Shown: one piece after another, positions 11,600 through 23,210 of the stretch
Layout: every line of letters starts with the position of its first letter
Numbering within the stretch: the first letter of the stretch is position 1
Assembly: GCA_036897095.1 (NCBI GenBank)
Contig: JAYMSP010000129.1
Coordinates: 1 to 64,000 of the forward strand
Source: Plantago elongata
Taxonomy: Eukaryota; Streptophyta; Magnoliopsida; Lamiales; Plantaginaceae
Length of the DNA stretch: 64,000 nt
Reading direction: 5' to 3'
Translations under genes and position numbers: made by a program
The notes under the pieces: generated by a model
Seen by the model: only the letters and a program-made list of their open reading frames with translations
What the model was told of the DNA's origin: nothing
The model's database searches: none

Positions 11600-13288
11600 G
11601 AAGGGATTGTGACTTGTGAGGGGTATAATGGTAATTTAGTGGAGGTTTTTCTCGTGACTCGTGAGATGAAATGGAAATCGGGAATTGGATAAATAATTTT
11701 TAAGTTTGCTCAAATAATTGATGGATAAGTTGGATAAGAGAAAACCGTAGTTTTTAGTTTAAAGTCTTAATCAAAGTGTCACTTGCACTAAGACCTGCTG
11801 TCATGCACTAATCGGTATCATCATTACTTTTCTTTCTAACAATTAATTTATATTATTCTAGAATAGATAACCTTTCAATCAAGTGTAATGTAAAATATTC
11901 ACAAAAAAATGTACATGAAGCAGGGAACACGAACGCAGAATAAATAGTCAGGAATAGTAATCGTTAAATATAACAAAAACTAATAAGTTATGAACTGTTA
12001 AATTTATACTAAATACAATGATGTTAGGTGCTTCACATTGTTGTGTTCGAACTATCTTCTTTGTAATTTTTAACGCATAAAAATATGTTATATTACTTAT
12101 TTATAGTAAGTTTAAAATACATAACAACCACGATATACAATTATATATATAAAAAAATAAAATATTCCATCAATTAAGTATATTATTTATTTATTCATTT
12201 AATTAAATCAATATCAACACATCTTCTAGTTTTGAGTATAATTTGCTGTTTCTTTCAAATCTTTTGACAAGATTCTTGTATTTCTAGTTAGATTTGTTTG
12301 TACGGCTGATTTTATCCGTGAATAAATTAATTTTTAAGGGTATATTAGTCACTTTGGACTAAAATCCAGGGGGAGCAATTGCTGCCCCTTTTTAAATCGT
12401 GCGTCCGTGCCTGACATGAAGTGTAAATGAGTTGAGAATGTTGTCAAAAATAAAAATAAGACATTTCTAGTACAACGTATATAAATAGAATTCAGTACGA
12501 AAAGAATAACTACTAATACCATCTTCATCAGTTGCAACTCACTCAATCCCAAAATTACTGCCACGTCAGCATTCCACTCACTACAACTCACTTTGCAACT
12601 CTGCACAACTCACTACTCCAACAGTGAGGCTCAAAATTTATTTTATTTTAATATATTTTTCAAACTTAATTATTCATTTCATTTTCTTTTCTCATTTCTC
12701 TTAAACGATATCCTTGAATTGATTTTAAATGTTAATTAGTTATAACAAAATTGAACATTTATTTCTTTTTTCATTAATTGAAAATAAAAATTATATGATA
12801 AGTCACATTACTCCATGTACTAATCGTGAGAATCTAACGAAATTATATCATTTAGGTACATTACTCCATGGTTACATCAAGCACGATCTTTTATGTATTT
12901 TCTTTTCTACAAGTGTACGTATATATTTTTTCAAAATATGTATTTCTCTTCTATTAGTATGATTTTCAATTCAAATAATATGTTTATAATATTTTTGAAG
13001 TAATATTTGACTTAATTTTATATAGAATATAATTATTATATTTATAATAATAAAATAAAGAAGAAATGAATTGAAAGAGAAGAGATGAATTGATGCTACT
13101 GCAAGAAGAAGAAACAAAAATAAAGAGCAAGAAATTAAAGCAAGAAGGAGAAGTATCAATTAATAAAAGCAAGGAGCAAAAAGCCCTTGAAGAAACAAAA
13201 AAAGGTGAAACGAAAATTTTAAAAAAGAAATAGTAAAGAACCGTTGAGCCTCGTACCAAAATTTTAAAACGAATCTCGCATTGCAATG
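11600..13288. other. Intergenic, no gene recognised
   Basis: AT-rich DNA with long homopolymer runs. Words around 12590-12620 (CCAACAGTGAGGCTC) and 13230-13250 (CCGTTGAGCCTC) form a weak inverted pair of the kind seen at Tourist/Harbinger MITE ends, but I could not confirm an element. Open frames here are chance products of low complexity. Confidence 0.6.
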
Positions 13289-13343
13289 CTAGGCCTCTGG
13301 CTCAGACTCTGCTGGAGTAGCGGAGTCTGAGCCAGCGGCCTAG
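13289..13343. repeat. Near-perfect foldback (25-bp arms, 5-base loop)
   Basis: The left arm 13289-13313 and right arm 13319-13343 pair at 23 of 25 positions around the loop GGAGT. The arms carry CTGGCTCAGACTC and GAGTCTGAGCCAG. The GC-rich block stands out from its AT-rich surroundings. It could be the core of a foldback or MITE element. Nothing ties it to a microRNA gene. Confidence 0.8.
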
Positions 13344-13597
13344 GAGTAGCTCAAACCCGTTTTGGGTCTTACAAATAAGCCTCCTCAAATATAGGACATT
13401 CACATTGCACCTTGCACTTAACCAAAACCTTTGATACAGTTTTGATTCTCTTAAACCTCATTTATTGCAACACAGTCACTAATATACTGAAACCCGACAA
13501 TCTAAAATCTCATATTTACTCAAAATGACACATCACCTTTATATTATATCACTGTTTTAAATTAAAATGTGTCACATATTTACTTTTAAACTAATAA

Positions 13598-13680
13598 CGA
13601 AGTGCAACTCAATTGGTAAGACGCGTCAACTCCAATTAATATGTCGAAGGTTCAAACCACACTTTAACACTTCAAAAAAA
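13598..13680 (+). repeat. tRNA-derived SINE (short)
   Basis: An A-box-like GCAACTCAATTGGTAAG is followed about 35 bases later by a B-box-like AAGGTTCAAACC and then, at 13670-13682, an A-run. The pol III promoter layout with an A-rich tail marks a tRNA-derived SINE remnant. A second, diverged member of the same family lies at 41868-41950. Confidence 0.65.
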
Positions 13681-14129
13681 AATCACTTTTAAACTAACTA
13701 AAAATATCTCACAACATATAATTATATTCGTCATCTTATGTATTATCTTCAATATGCACTAAATATTACATATATAGCAACAATGATGTAAAACAACATT
13801 GATGAATTGCAAATATACCAAAACAATGAAACATGGGAAACTTTTGTTAGAGACCAACCAACATCATTTATACATATAGTAACATATGCATTTTTAGTTA
13901 CAAAAGTCACATAATTAGAACGGTAGGCATATATGTATAATGAATGTGATGTCGTTAAATGAGTGCGAGTCGGATATTGTGATATTCGATTTGAAAAACG
14001 AGTAAAAGAAAGGCTAAACTTCAAGTAACACATAACAAGCTCGAACTCGAATAAATATGAGTCTTAACGAGCCTTATCGATAAAAATATGTATACAAATA
14101 TAAATTTAGTAATATAATTACTTTTAGTG

Positions 14130-14240
14130 ATCTTTATAGAGCCGAACTTGACCTGTTACAAGGCTCGAGCTCGACTCGTTTTTCATATCGAGCAAGTCGA
14201 GCTCGAGTATTAAGGAGCCGAGTCAAATCCTCATTATGAT
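14130..14240. repeat. GAGCTCGAG-rich repeat, likely hAT-type MITE remnant
   Basis: Repeated words (GGCTCGAGCTCGACTCG, CGAGCTCGAGT) of the type common in plant hAT-derived MITEs. A similar patch lies at 53356-53490 and a weaker one at 49104-49420. Ends and target duplications could not be fixed. From 14241 to 16064 I see no gene. Confidence 0.4.
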
Positions 14241-16064
14241 TGACTCGCATAATAATTTTTAATCCAGGTTTATTGAATACGTATTTAATGTTAAATTGAT
14301 TCAGATGATATTTATATAGTATGTGTAGTATTGTCATATTGGTTTAATATCTTATAGTCAGGACCCCTTCACAAGATATTAAAAACATCGCTGCAATTTA
14401 TTTATTTGAGCCAATAATTATCAGTTTACTTATTTAAAATCACAGTCACGTTAATTTTGAAGTGGAAAAAGTTAATTAAATGACCAAAGGCTACAAAGGT
14501 TTATGGCTTTTTGCTTGTATTATTGGTGCATTACCCTAGGGGGGCCTCCAGGAGGACTTGGGATATTTTGACGGGATATGGGAGACCCAGGTTCCAAGAA
14601 CCTTCGTGAGAGATTTTATTTTTAAAATAAAACTATTTCTTTAACATGTGTGGAGGTTCGTCTTGGACCAATGAACCCATGGCCATCGCTTTACTTCACG
14701 TGAGTCCCACGATATGTTGCCACCTTATCTTCGTGCGTGCCTCCCCGGCTCCCACCAATACATGTACGCTTAGAGATGGGGATATTAGATTCTTAACAAT
14801 GGGTCATCAGTTTTGATAGAGTTGAATTTCATTTAAAATTTTAAATTGATAAAGAGGTGTCAAATATAGTCATTTAAATTAATATTTAATATTTTTCTAT
14901 GTTTGGTGATCAATTTCAACCTCTTTAAGAAGTCATTCGAGTAAAAATATAATATGAAACAGAGATTATCTTCGTTCAGATTCGTATTCAGGTAGACTTA
15001 GCTCTGATATCATGATAGAATTTCATTTTATTTAAAATCACAAACTTATGAGATGTGTATAGTTTAGTTGTTTATACTCCAACATGTGTCATCATCTTCG
15101 TAGTGTAAAACGTTCTATTATAAGATCTTGAAAGATTAAACTTCGTGAATAAATCAATAAACCATGAATGCTATTACAATATGTCGAATTCAACCACCTG
15201 CATATTATTTTGAGGCATTTAATTTCAACTTCACACTCATTAAATTAATAAATCATTCAATTAATTACTTTTTCCATTTTTATAATGCACCACATGCCCT
15301 ATCTCTTTTACCTTTTTTTTATAACTTCTTACTTACAGGCAAACTGTACTAAGATATATACTAACCCCTTATGAGAGGGTGATCTAATTCACAACACCGT
15401 GATGAAAAGAGAAGAGAGTCTATAAATAAATGCCAAATAAAAATCTCTTTAATATAATTTTTCATAATTTATTCAATATTCGTTTCAATTTTTCTCCAAT
15501 ACTTAGAAAGGTGTAAATGGAGGTAGTTATTATGTGATTTAAGTTCAAAGTAAAATTGTGAGAAGTATATAATTAAAAATATTATTAAATAAATATTTAG
15601 GAGTTCTAAATATACTTTCACTTTCAAACAAAAACAGAGCTCTAATATCGAGAAATTTGAGTTTTAGGCAGTATTCTACATTACTACTAGTACTAGAAGA
15701 CAAAGGAGCATAAAGAAAAACAGGACAAATGAAGTGGACCACGTGTGGGTCCCAAAAGTGCAGAAAAGCGAGGTGAGATAGTTTGGGAAACCTGTTTGCT
15801 GCCCATTGGTTGCATGATCGACGTTGTGCAATGGATAAGCATTCCACATGTCGCCCTCCGCGTCCGCGATCGATAAGTTTATTTTATTTCATTCTCACCC
15901 GTTTTATGTACAATTACAGTTCGCGGATTACTTCTTCGCTAACTTTACCCCTAGCGCATATCAGCTCGGGAGTCAGGTCGATATGTATGAATAATCAACT
16001 CCACAGTTTCTCAACCGTAGTACCTTACACCATGTTACGTACAGTATAATATCATATTCATATA

Positions 16065-16248
16065 TGTTAAACTATGTTATGGTATAGACTTGTATGTACA
16101 TTAATTTCCTGACTAGATTAGTCTTTTAAATTATAAAATTCTAGTTAGATTAGTTTCCTGACTAGATTAGTCTTTAGATTATAGCTTCTTGTACTTGTAT
16201 ATATACCCCTTCTAATTCTATGAATAGGTAGAAAAAATATTTCTTTCA
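16065..16248 (+). mobile_element. Possible solo LTR (Copia-like)
   Basis: The block opens TGTTAAACTATG and closes TTTCTTTCA (TG..CA), carries a TATA-like TATATATACC at 16198-16207 followed by a leader-like stretch, and contains an internal duplication of about 46 bases (TTTCCTGACTAGATTAGTCTTT twice). These traits fit a short Copia LTR. No 5-bp target duplication was seen and no partner or interior is present, so the call is tentative. Confidence 0.4.
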
Positions 16249-16462
16249 AAAACGGAGGCTCGTGTGCTTTTTTGTTGTCTTCCAGTGCCAAGAACCAGAA
16301 ACAAAGACCTGCCCTATTACTTTACATATATTAAGAATAAAGGGGAGGAAATATCGATCGGCAACCTTCTTGTCACGAGTTGTTCTTCATCACTCACAGC
16401 TCCGCCTCATCCCTCTTTTCTCTATCTCTCTCTTTGATCGAATCGATCTCTCACTCTAATCC

Positions 16463-16903
16463 ATGACGCTCGGTTCAGGAAGATCTAGTGTTGTTGTACC
16501 TCGAAATTTCAGATTGCTAGAAGAGCTTGAACGTGGAGAAAAGGGAATTGGGGATGGGACTGTAAGTTACGGAATGGATGATGGAGATGATATTTCCATG
16601 CGATCTTGGACTGGCACGATAATAGGTCCTCATAATTCTGTTCATGAAGGCCGTATATATCAGTTGAAACTTTTATGCGACAAAGACTACCCAGAGAAGT
16701 CACCTGGTGTTCGTTTCCATTCTCGGATCAACATGAATTGCGTAAACCATGAGACTGGAGTGGTTGAACTAAAAAAGTTTGGGCTTCTCTCTAACTGGCA
16801 GAGAGAGTACACAATAGAAGATATACTGACGCAACTGAAGAAAGAGATGGCAGCTTCACATAACCGGAAGCTGGTCCAGCCTCCTGAGAGAACCTACTTT
16901 TAA
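16463..16903 (+). CDS. Ubiquitin-conjugating enzyme E2 variant UEV1 (MMZ), intronless copy
   Basis: A 146-aa protein, [22 protein letters not shown] to [13 protein letters not shown], almost superimposable on plant UEV1/MMZ proteins. It has the UBC fold but no catalytic cysteine: the region after [14 protein letters not shown] lacks the HPN..C active-site pattern. UEV1 pairs with UBC13 to make Lys63-linked ubiquitin chains in DNA-damage tolerance and signalling. The usual plant UEV1 genes carry introns and this copy has none over its whole length, so a retrocopy is likely. The frame is complete. A few replacements fall at normally conserved sites (VDPKKFG is VELKKFG, PEKPP is PEKSP, PPEGT is PPERT), which hints at relaxed constraint. 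No poly(A) tract or target duplication is visible, so the retrocopy is old or its 3' end is lost. Confidence 0.9.
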   Translation: MTLGSGRSSVVVPRNFRLLEELERGEKGIGDGTVSYGMDDGDDISMRSWTGTIIGPHNSVHEGRIYQLKLLCDKDYPEKSPGVRFHSRINMNCVNHETGVVELKKFGLLSNWQREYTIEDILTQLKKEMAASHNRKLVQPPERTYF

Positions 16904-19690
16904 TGTAAAGATATAAGTATTGTTAACAATATGCTACCTTTCCGTATCTCTCCAGTACTTTGGCCCTAAAAATTGCTTTATACAAAAGCTTTTCCTCATC
17001 AACTCTTTTAGGTTTCTGCGTGAAAATCATTCAACGCATTGACTTATTATAATAGTATTTTGTTGCACGACTTATCTCATCTAATCAGGAACTAATTTAA
17101 CTAGAGTTTTATAATATGAATTCTATCAACAAATTTTTAATTATGTTATATTTAAAGTTGAATCCAATACTTTATATGACTCAGTTATGATTACTAAGAC
17201 ACAACGATGTTGACATTCAATGTTATCATCTCACAACTTATCTATATAATACAATCATATAACACGTTTTAAGACACACCAACCTACTTGCTTCATCCAT
17301 TCTTCCATTATCTTAACTAAGCATAAAACACTTCAAGTTTGCTTGCAATCATGTGCAATATTCATCCAATTCATCGTTCTTCTTATCTCTCATATAAATT
17401 CGAAGTTTCATAATACAAAAGACGTACTAAATACAAAAGTATAATGTGTACATTATGAAACTTTAATGTATTACATAGTATAATATTTAATATATATGAT
17501 ATAATTTTAATAATTTTTAAAGTCCAATGAGATACTGCAAAATGTAATTGAGATGAAGAAAGTATGAAACCAATCCAATGGTTTCATTTATCACTCTACA
17601 TAAATATAACTATTAAGTTAACTAAAGTTTATTAAGAATGACTAGAGAGTCTAAATGGTAAAAAATCACCATTAACTCATTCTCTATATGTTTAAAAATA
17701 TCAATTCATCTTGTTGATATTTTATATACGTCTCTTTTAAAATTTTATGATTAATTATACAAGTAACAATTCAAAAAAGAATTCAAAATTTTGAATGAAA
17801 ATGAACAAATTGACAATGTAATTCATTTGAATACAACTGGGATTTTTTTTGGGAAATTTCCTATAAGGGTTTAGTTTGATAGTTAGAATTCAAAAAATAT
17901 ATAGTTTAATAGTCAAATTATATTGAATAGTGCAAATGTTGTATCATAGAGTGTAAATGATACAATTTTTTATTGTATCAGAGTGTAAATAATACATCGA
18001 TCGTTTTTTGAATTATTGATTTGGAGAGCACATCGACACGTAAAACTCTCAATTTGTGTTTTCATTTAAGTCTTTGAAAAAATTCGTGCCAAGTCCAGTT
18101 TAATGATAAAGTTGCAAAAAGGGCCCAACTATTTTTTTTCCTTTGCAAACAGCGCCCACTTTACTGTATCATACAACAACAAACTATATTATAGAGTGCA
18201 TATGATGCATTTTCACACATAATATTGTATATTTTATATGATGATATACAATTTTCTTTTGTAACATAGAGTGCAATTGATACAATGATTGTTTTTTTAA
18301 ATATTATTCTAAGGGAATACCGGTCTGTAACTGCCCCAAATCTTTTCACATGGGCTCAAATGTAGTGGATTGTTAAGGTGGCCTATTAGGTGCCTGATTA
18401 AGGCCCAAACCTGGGTAGCAGTCCCTGCAAAAGCCCACATGAAAAAACAAACTAAACACGTCTTCTTTAGGCTATAATGTACCATAAGATTGGGATTAAG
18501 CAAACCAAATGGATACATGCAAATGTACTTTCATGTACTATTATCAATACTCTACTCCTATTTTTAATTTCTTACTCTATCTGTTCTTTTCCACAGCTTG
18601 AACATTTGAATTTTTTTATGTGTCTTGATAACGAATTAATTATAAATAGTAATAATAAAAACTTTAACAAAATTACATAGTCAAAATTTAATAAGTAATA
18701 TAAAAAAATACTTTAATTTATTCGTAGATATTAAAATAGTTTTGGTTATGATATTAAAATCAATACACTGCGATTCTATTATGAGCTTCAAACTGTCACT
18801 TACTTTTTCCTTTCCACGCATTGGTATAGTTGTTAATAAATATAAATATAAACATTAATTACTTTTTAGTAGTGAAATTGCTTTTTTGGAAATGCAATTG
18901 CTTGTTAATTTTCTTGCTCTCCAAGATATTGGCATTATCTTTACACCCTCAAGAGTCAAGATTACATAGTCAACACAATATACACAAACAAGCTACAAGA
19001 ACTTGGGGGTAAACATGAGTTTAAGGTCTGTTGTTTGCATGTTGACAAGGGCTCTACAAGGGCTCAATAAGGATCACAAGTCAAAAGGGTTCATCAAATC
19101 TCGTCCTCCACTTCAAGGAACCGGCTCTCGTACTCTAACCTGTCGTAAAAAATCATAGCTTGTTTAACAAGGATGAGACTGCAATGCAACTCGTTCTTTG
19201 GGGTCCGAATCAGATTTCTTTTAGATTTGCACCGTGATTGGCCTACCCAGTAGTTGGGCAGCATATAGCATCGATATGGGCTGAATGCTATTCAGGCCCT
19301 CTCCATACCCGTCTCGAAATTAATGTAAAGTTATATTCCTTGCATTCAGATAAACTATAAAGTTTAACCATCACCTATCTATCGCTAATTACAAGTTTTC
19401 TTGTAGTGGATCTTCCATGTGTTAGAGGATCCAAGATTAGCTACATCATCCAAAGACATGAGAATTTTAAGAATATACTATGTCCTTCAAAACTCAACTA
19501 CGAGGCTGATTGGTATAAAATTTGAATGGACATTTAGATGGATTTTTGTAAAATTGTGTTTGAAATGAAATTGAAATGGGGTATTTCAAGTGTATTTTAG
19601 GTCAAATCACTGTTCATCGAGCCAAATGGACCGATTACAATTGTTTCCCAAACACCCTCTAAATGTTTAAAATTGTTCAATTAATTTTCG

Positions 19691-19731
<41 letters not shown>

Positions 19732-22479
19732 CAGAAGCTTAAAGCAATCCATAACACAAGTATGTAAATATCTACGTAATCATCACCTCTTTTTTCACTT
19801 GGAAATTAATGTCTTTAAATCCTTCACATTTAGCCTAAATCCTTTCCCTCACCCTTCTAAAATCCTCTCTATCAATACATTTTAGTAGAAAGACCCCAAT
19901 ATTTCTATTAATGTTTATCAATTACTCTCAACAGTATCCTCCCACCTCCTCCACTCTCCTAGACCTGCTTTCTTTTGATAACAAAAACCAAAGTTTATTT
20001 TATGACCTTACATTAACTATATCGATCTAAAATATTTACAATTTCAAAGTTAGAATTTCTAGTAGCCTCATAGAAGATAAAAGTATACTCGACCAACAAT
20101 AGACGAAATACTCGGTGTTGCACGTAGCCCCCCTCCCCCCGGCCCTATTTGATAAGTGAGCTAAAAACATCTTGACTAAATAAGAACAAGGAGATAAAGG
20201 GTTTCCTGGTTTATCAGGCCTCTTTGAGGCTGAATATTATCACGTGTTGTATAAAAAAATAATTCCTTATTCTTTTAAGGAAATAATTTATTTCACAAAA
20301 AACTAGAACATTGTCATTTATATGCGGGCTACAAAATTCGATTGTCTATAGGCTATTCTATGATTCGTATCATGAGGCTTCAGTATGTTCGTGATATATA
20401 ACTTTGAAAGTTATCTTGAAACTAACTTTACTAAGATTTATATGTTAAAATTGAAGTGGTCCACACGTAGCTTGGGACTTAGGAGTAGAATATATGTATT
20501 ATAATTAAGCGGGAGGGTTGTGTAGATTTTAAATCTTTTATATAAAATTGTCTGCCACGTTTGAAAACTGTAGCGTTAGACTTCTTAACAATATAGGCCT
20601 CTCACCCGAACCATAAATTGTGCACCTCGAACTATTTTGCCTCGTACCAAGTAATATTAAAAGAGGGTTGTAGAATAATTATGAAATTTGGCAAAAATAG
20701 AATAGAAAGAGTAAAAGTTGTTGGATGAATTAAAGAGGGGATACGTAACATTAACACCGGCTAGCCATTCCTCACCCTTAATTAATCAAAAAAATTTTCA
20801 GTATATTAATGGGTTTCGAGATTGGGTCAAGGGGTCCCAAAAAATCAGAGGTTCTGTGCGGACGGGCTCCCAGTACATGCTCAAACACGCTCTTGGTTTG
20901 AGGCCACTGATATCACCCACGTTGATCATGAAACAACCTATCATATGGTACTCCGTTATGAAACAAAAGATATACTAAACAAGCGGAGTGACTATGACGT
21001 TTGAATAATGTTGCGGAGTTAAAAAATAATGTAGGCCGCCAGATTACTATAGACGTGGAGGCTAATTAGAGAAACATTATCTAAAAGGATCCATAACCGG
21101 TGACAACTAATTACTCGAAGGGGTATGTTACGTGAGCAGATCCATAATTCAACCCTAGTGACGATTAACGGATTTATAAAACCCTCCACTAGACATAGCT
21201 GTTCTTCTATACGGGTCCTTTTTTTAAGCACATACGGACAAGTGTTAAGATCTTTATTATTTTTCTAATTGTTTCATGATTAGGCTAATGCATATCTAGT
21301 TAATTAGCTAATTACTACATTAATATACATTACACTGTCGCATGAGATCCTACGGGGAGCAAATATATTTAATTTATCTACATTTCATTTGATTTTTTAA
21401 TTACAGTCAAATTAAACAATTTGATAGGATTTAATTAGTTTAGTTTAAATTTGATCGAAGATTTTGTGGTCGTGGTCATTACATGCATGCATGTGCATGT
21501 CTCATCTTCGGAAGCTTAAGCACTTATTTGTCATGGATAGTGATGATTACTAACTAATGCATGCAATTTCTTGTTTGACATAGAGACTCATCATCATCAT
21601 CATCGATTTGTTGTATATTTCACCAAACAGTTGTAAACAGATCAGTATTATGTCATAGTACTAGCTATCAAGCTACTAATTAACGAAGCTTTCATGCAAT
21701 TAAACTCCTCCACTGCATATCTTTGGGTGATTATTCAAAGTAGTGCATGTCAAGGAACAAATTAACTTTCGTCAATGTAAGCTGTAAATTAGTTATAACT
21801 AACTAGTTATGCCCAAGTATAATTTGTATTGGTGTAGATGTGTATGAAATTGGAATTCGGTTATGGACATATATTATCGAGTAAATACATGGTTAGATGC
21901 GATAATTTACCTTGAGATCGACATGTTTTGTTAATAAAATTTGTTAATGAAATTATTGATGTCATTAATGACATCGTCTGCTTTTTTGGTGTCAATTATG
22001 GCATTGCTAAACTGTGAAAGGTTTATTTTATGAGGGTTTACGTTTGCTCATGAACTTGGTTTAGATTCAGTTGATGTTCAAACCTAGTCAGGACTTCATC
22101 AGGAGTTGCCCGGTGAAGGACATTCGGGTGTCTCTTTAATTTTGTCTATTAAAAATGCAAATATATAATATCGTGGCGAATGTTAGTTTGTCTAAGTTGG
22201 GGAAGTTGTAGTAGTTCTGGAATGTTTAGTTTGAAATTAGAGGTAGTTTGGGATGTATCGTTGTGATTAAATATGTACCTAGCCAATAATTTGAGAATAT
22301 TGAGTCCTGGCTTTGTCTCTAAACAGGTAAAAACATATACTCTTATGTAAATGATTTAAGAGAAAAATTAGTTTTTACAAGTCACTAGTAACCTGAAAGT
22401 TGCTAGCTAGAGTTGTTGTAGAATAATATATTACACTCCAACCGTTCCAAAATAAATATTGATATGTATCTTTAAGTTC
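16904..22479. other. Intergenic, no gene recognised
   Basis: AT-rich DNA. Around 17935-18260 a word like TATCATAGAGTGTAAATGATACA recurs several times in diverged form, bounded by GGGAAATTTCC- and TTTGCAAACAGCGCCC-like words, and may be a decayed DNA element. Overlapping frames at 20718-21004 match no family I know. Nothing else is supported. Confidence 0.6.
19694..19729. repeat. (TA)n microsatellite
   Basis: An uninterrupted TA dinucleotide run of about 36 bases. Similar shorter runs occur near 5601-5626, 6841-6856 and 23950-23967. Confidence 0.9.
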
Positions 22480-23210
22480 GACTTAGAGTGTCAAGACCTA
22501 GAAGCGACCTAACACGCACTCAAGGCGTCCGAATTGCCCAGATCGGCCCCACAAGATAAGGGTTCGACTAGCGTTACATTAACACTGCAATATCTAAGAG
22601 CTAAGTTGGGCATCCGACCCCCTCGCGTTTGGGTCCGAGTCCAACTCACTCGAAACCTCCCAAAGAGAGGGTCAGTGGTAGCTAGGAGTTGGAGCCCCTT
22701 TCACTTGTGGGGCCACTTTTTACATGTCCTGTTTACTATTGAAGATTCCGCTCACCATCCTACCTAGGCGACACATGGAGCCATACCGCTTGGCCGACAC
22801 AACTCCGAAGTCCTCCGACGACCTTCTACTATAAATAGGTGACCATTTATACCTCATAAATGTAAGCATCTACCTCTGAATATTCCACTATCTAGTTTTG
22901 AGGTCTAAGCTTATAAACTTGATCAGCCTCTAAATATCGTTGAGTTCGAGCCCGACAAACCGGCCCATGAAAGTGTAACCCTTTCCTCTCTATACTTTCA
23001 TGACACACACAATCTCAGCAGGAGATGGACACCATCACTCAGAAATAAAAGAAGACATTCTCAGCTCACGCGAACCTACTCCTGTGCCGTACCCACTACT
23101 CCCAAGACGGACCCCTCCCTGTGCTGACGATCTAACCCAAACTAAGATTATAGACCATGTCTGGACTAATTTCTTAGACTTAGACGAACTCGACTAAATA
23201 CTCAAGTGAA
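22480..23210. other. GC-richer island, possible LTR fragment
   Basis: This stretch is clearly richer in G+C than its flanks and has the texture of a Gypsy-type LTR: a CTATAAATAGG TATA motif near 22830, CCTAGGCGACACATG-like words upstream and a leader-like stretch downstream. I could not find a partner LTR, coding interior or target duplication. Frames at 22534-22767 and 23000-23197 match nothing known to me. Confidence 0.3.

Noticed and set aside
12590-13255. Tourist-like MITE bounded by GAGGCTC / GAGCCTC
   Set aside because: Only about nine bases pair convincingly and no TTA/TAA target duplication could be placed.
20718-21004. Two overlapping frames of 86 and 60 codons
   Set aside because: They match no known family and show no splice or promoter context. 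They overlap in different frames of the same strand.
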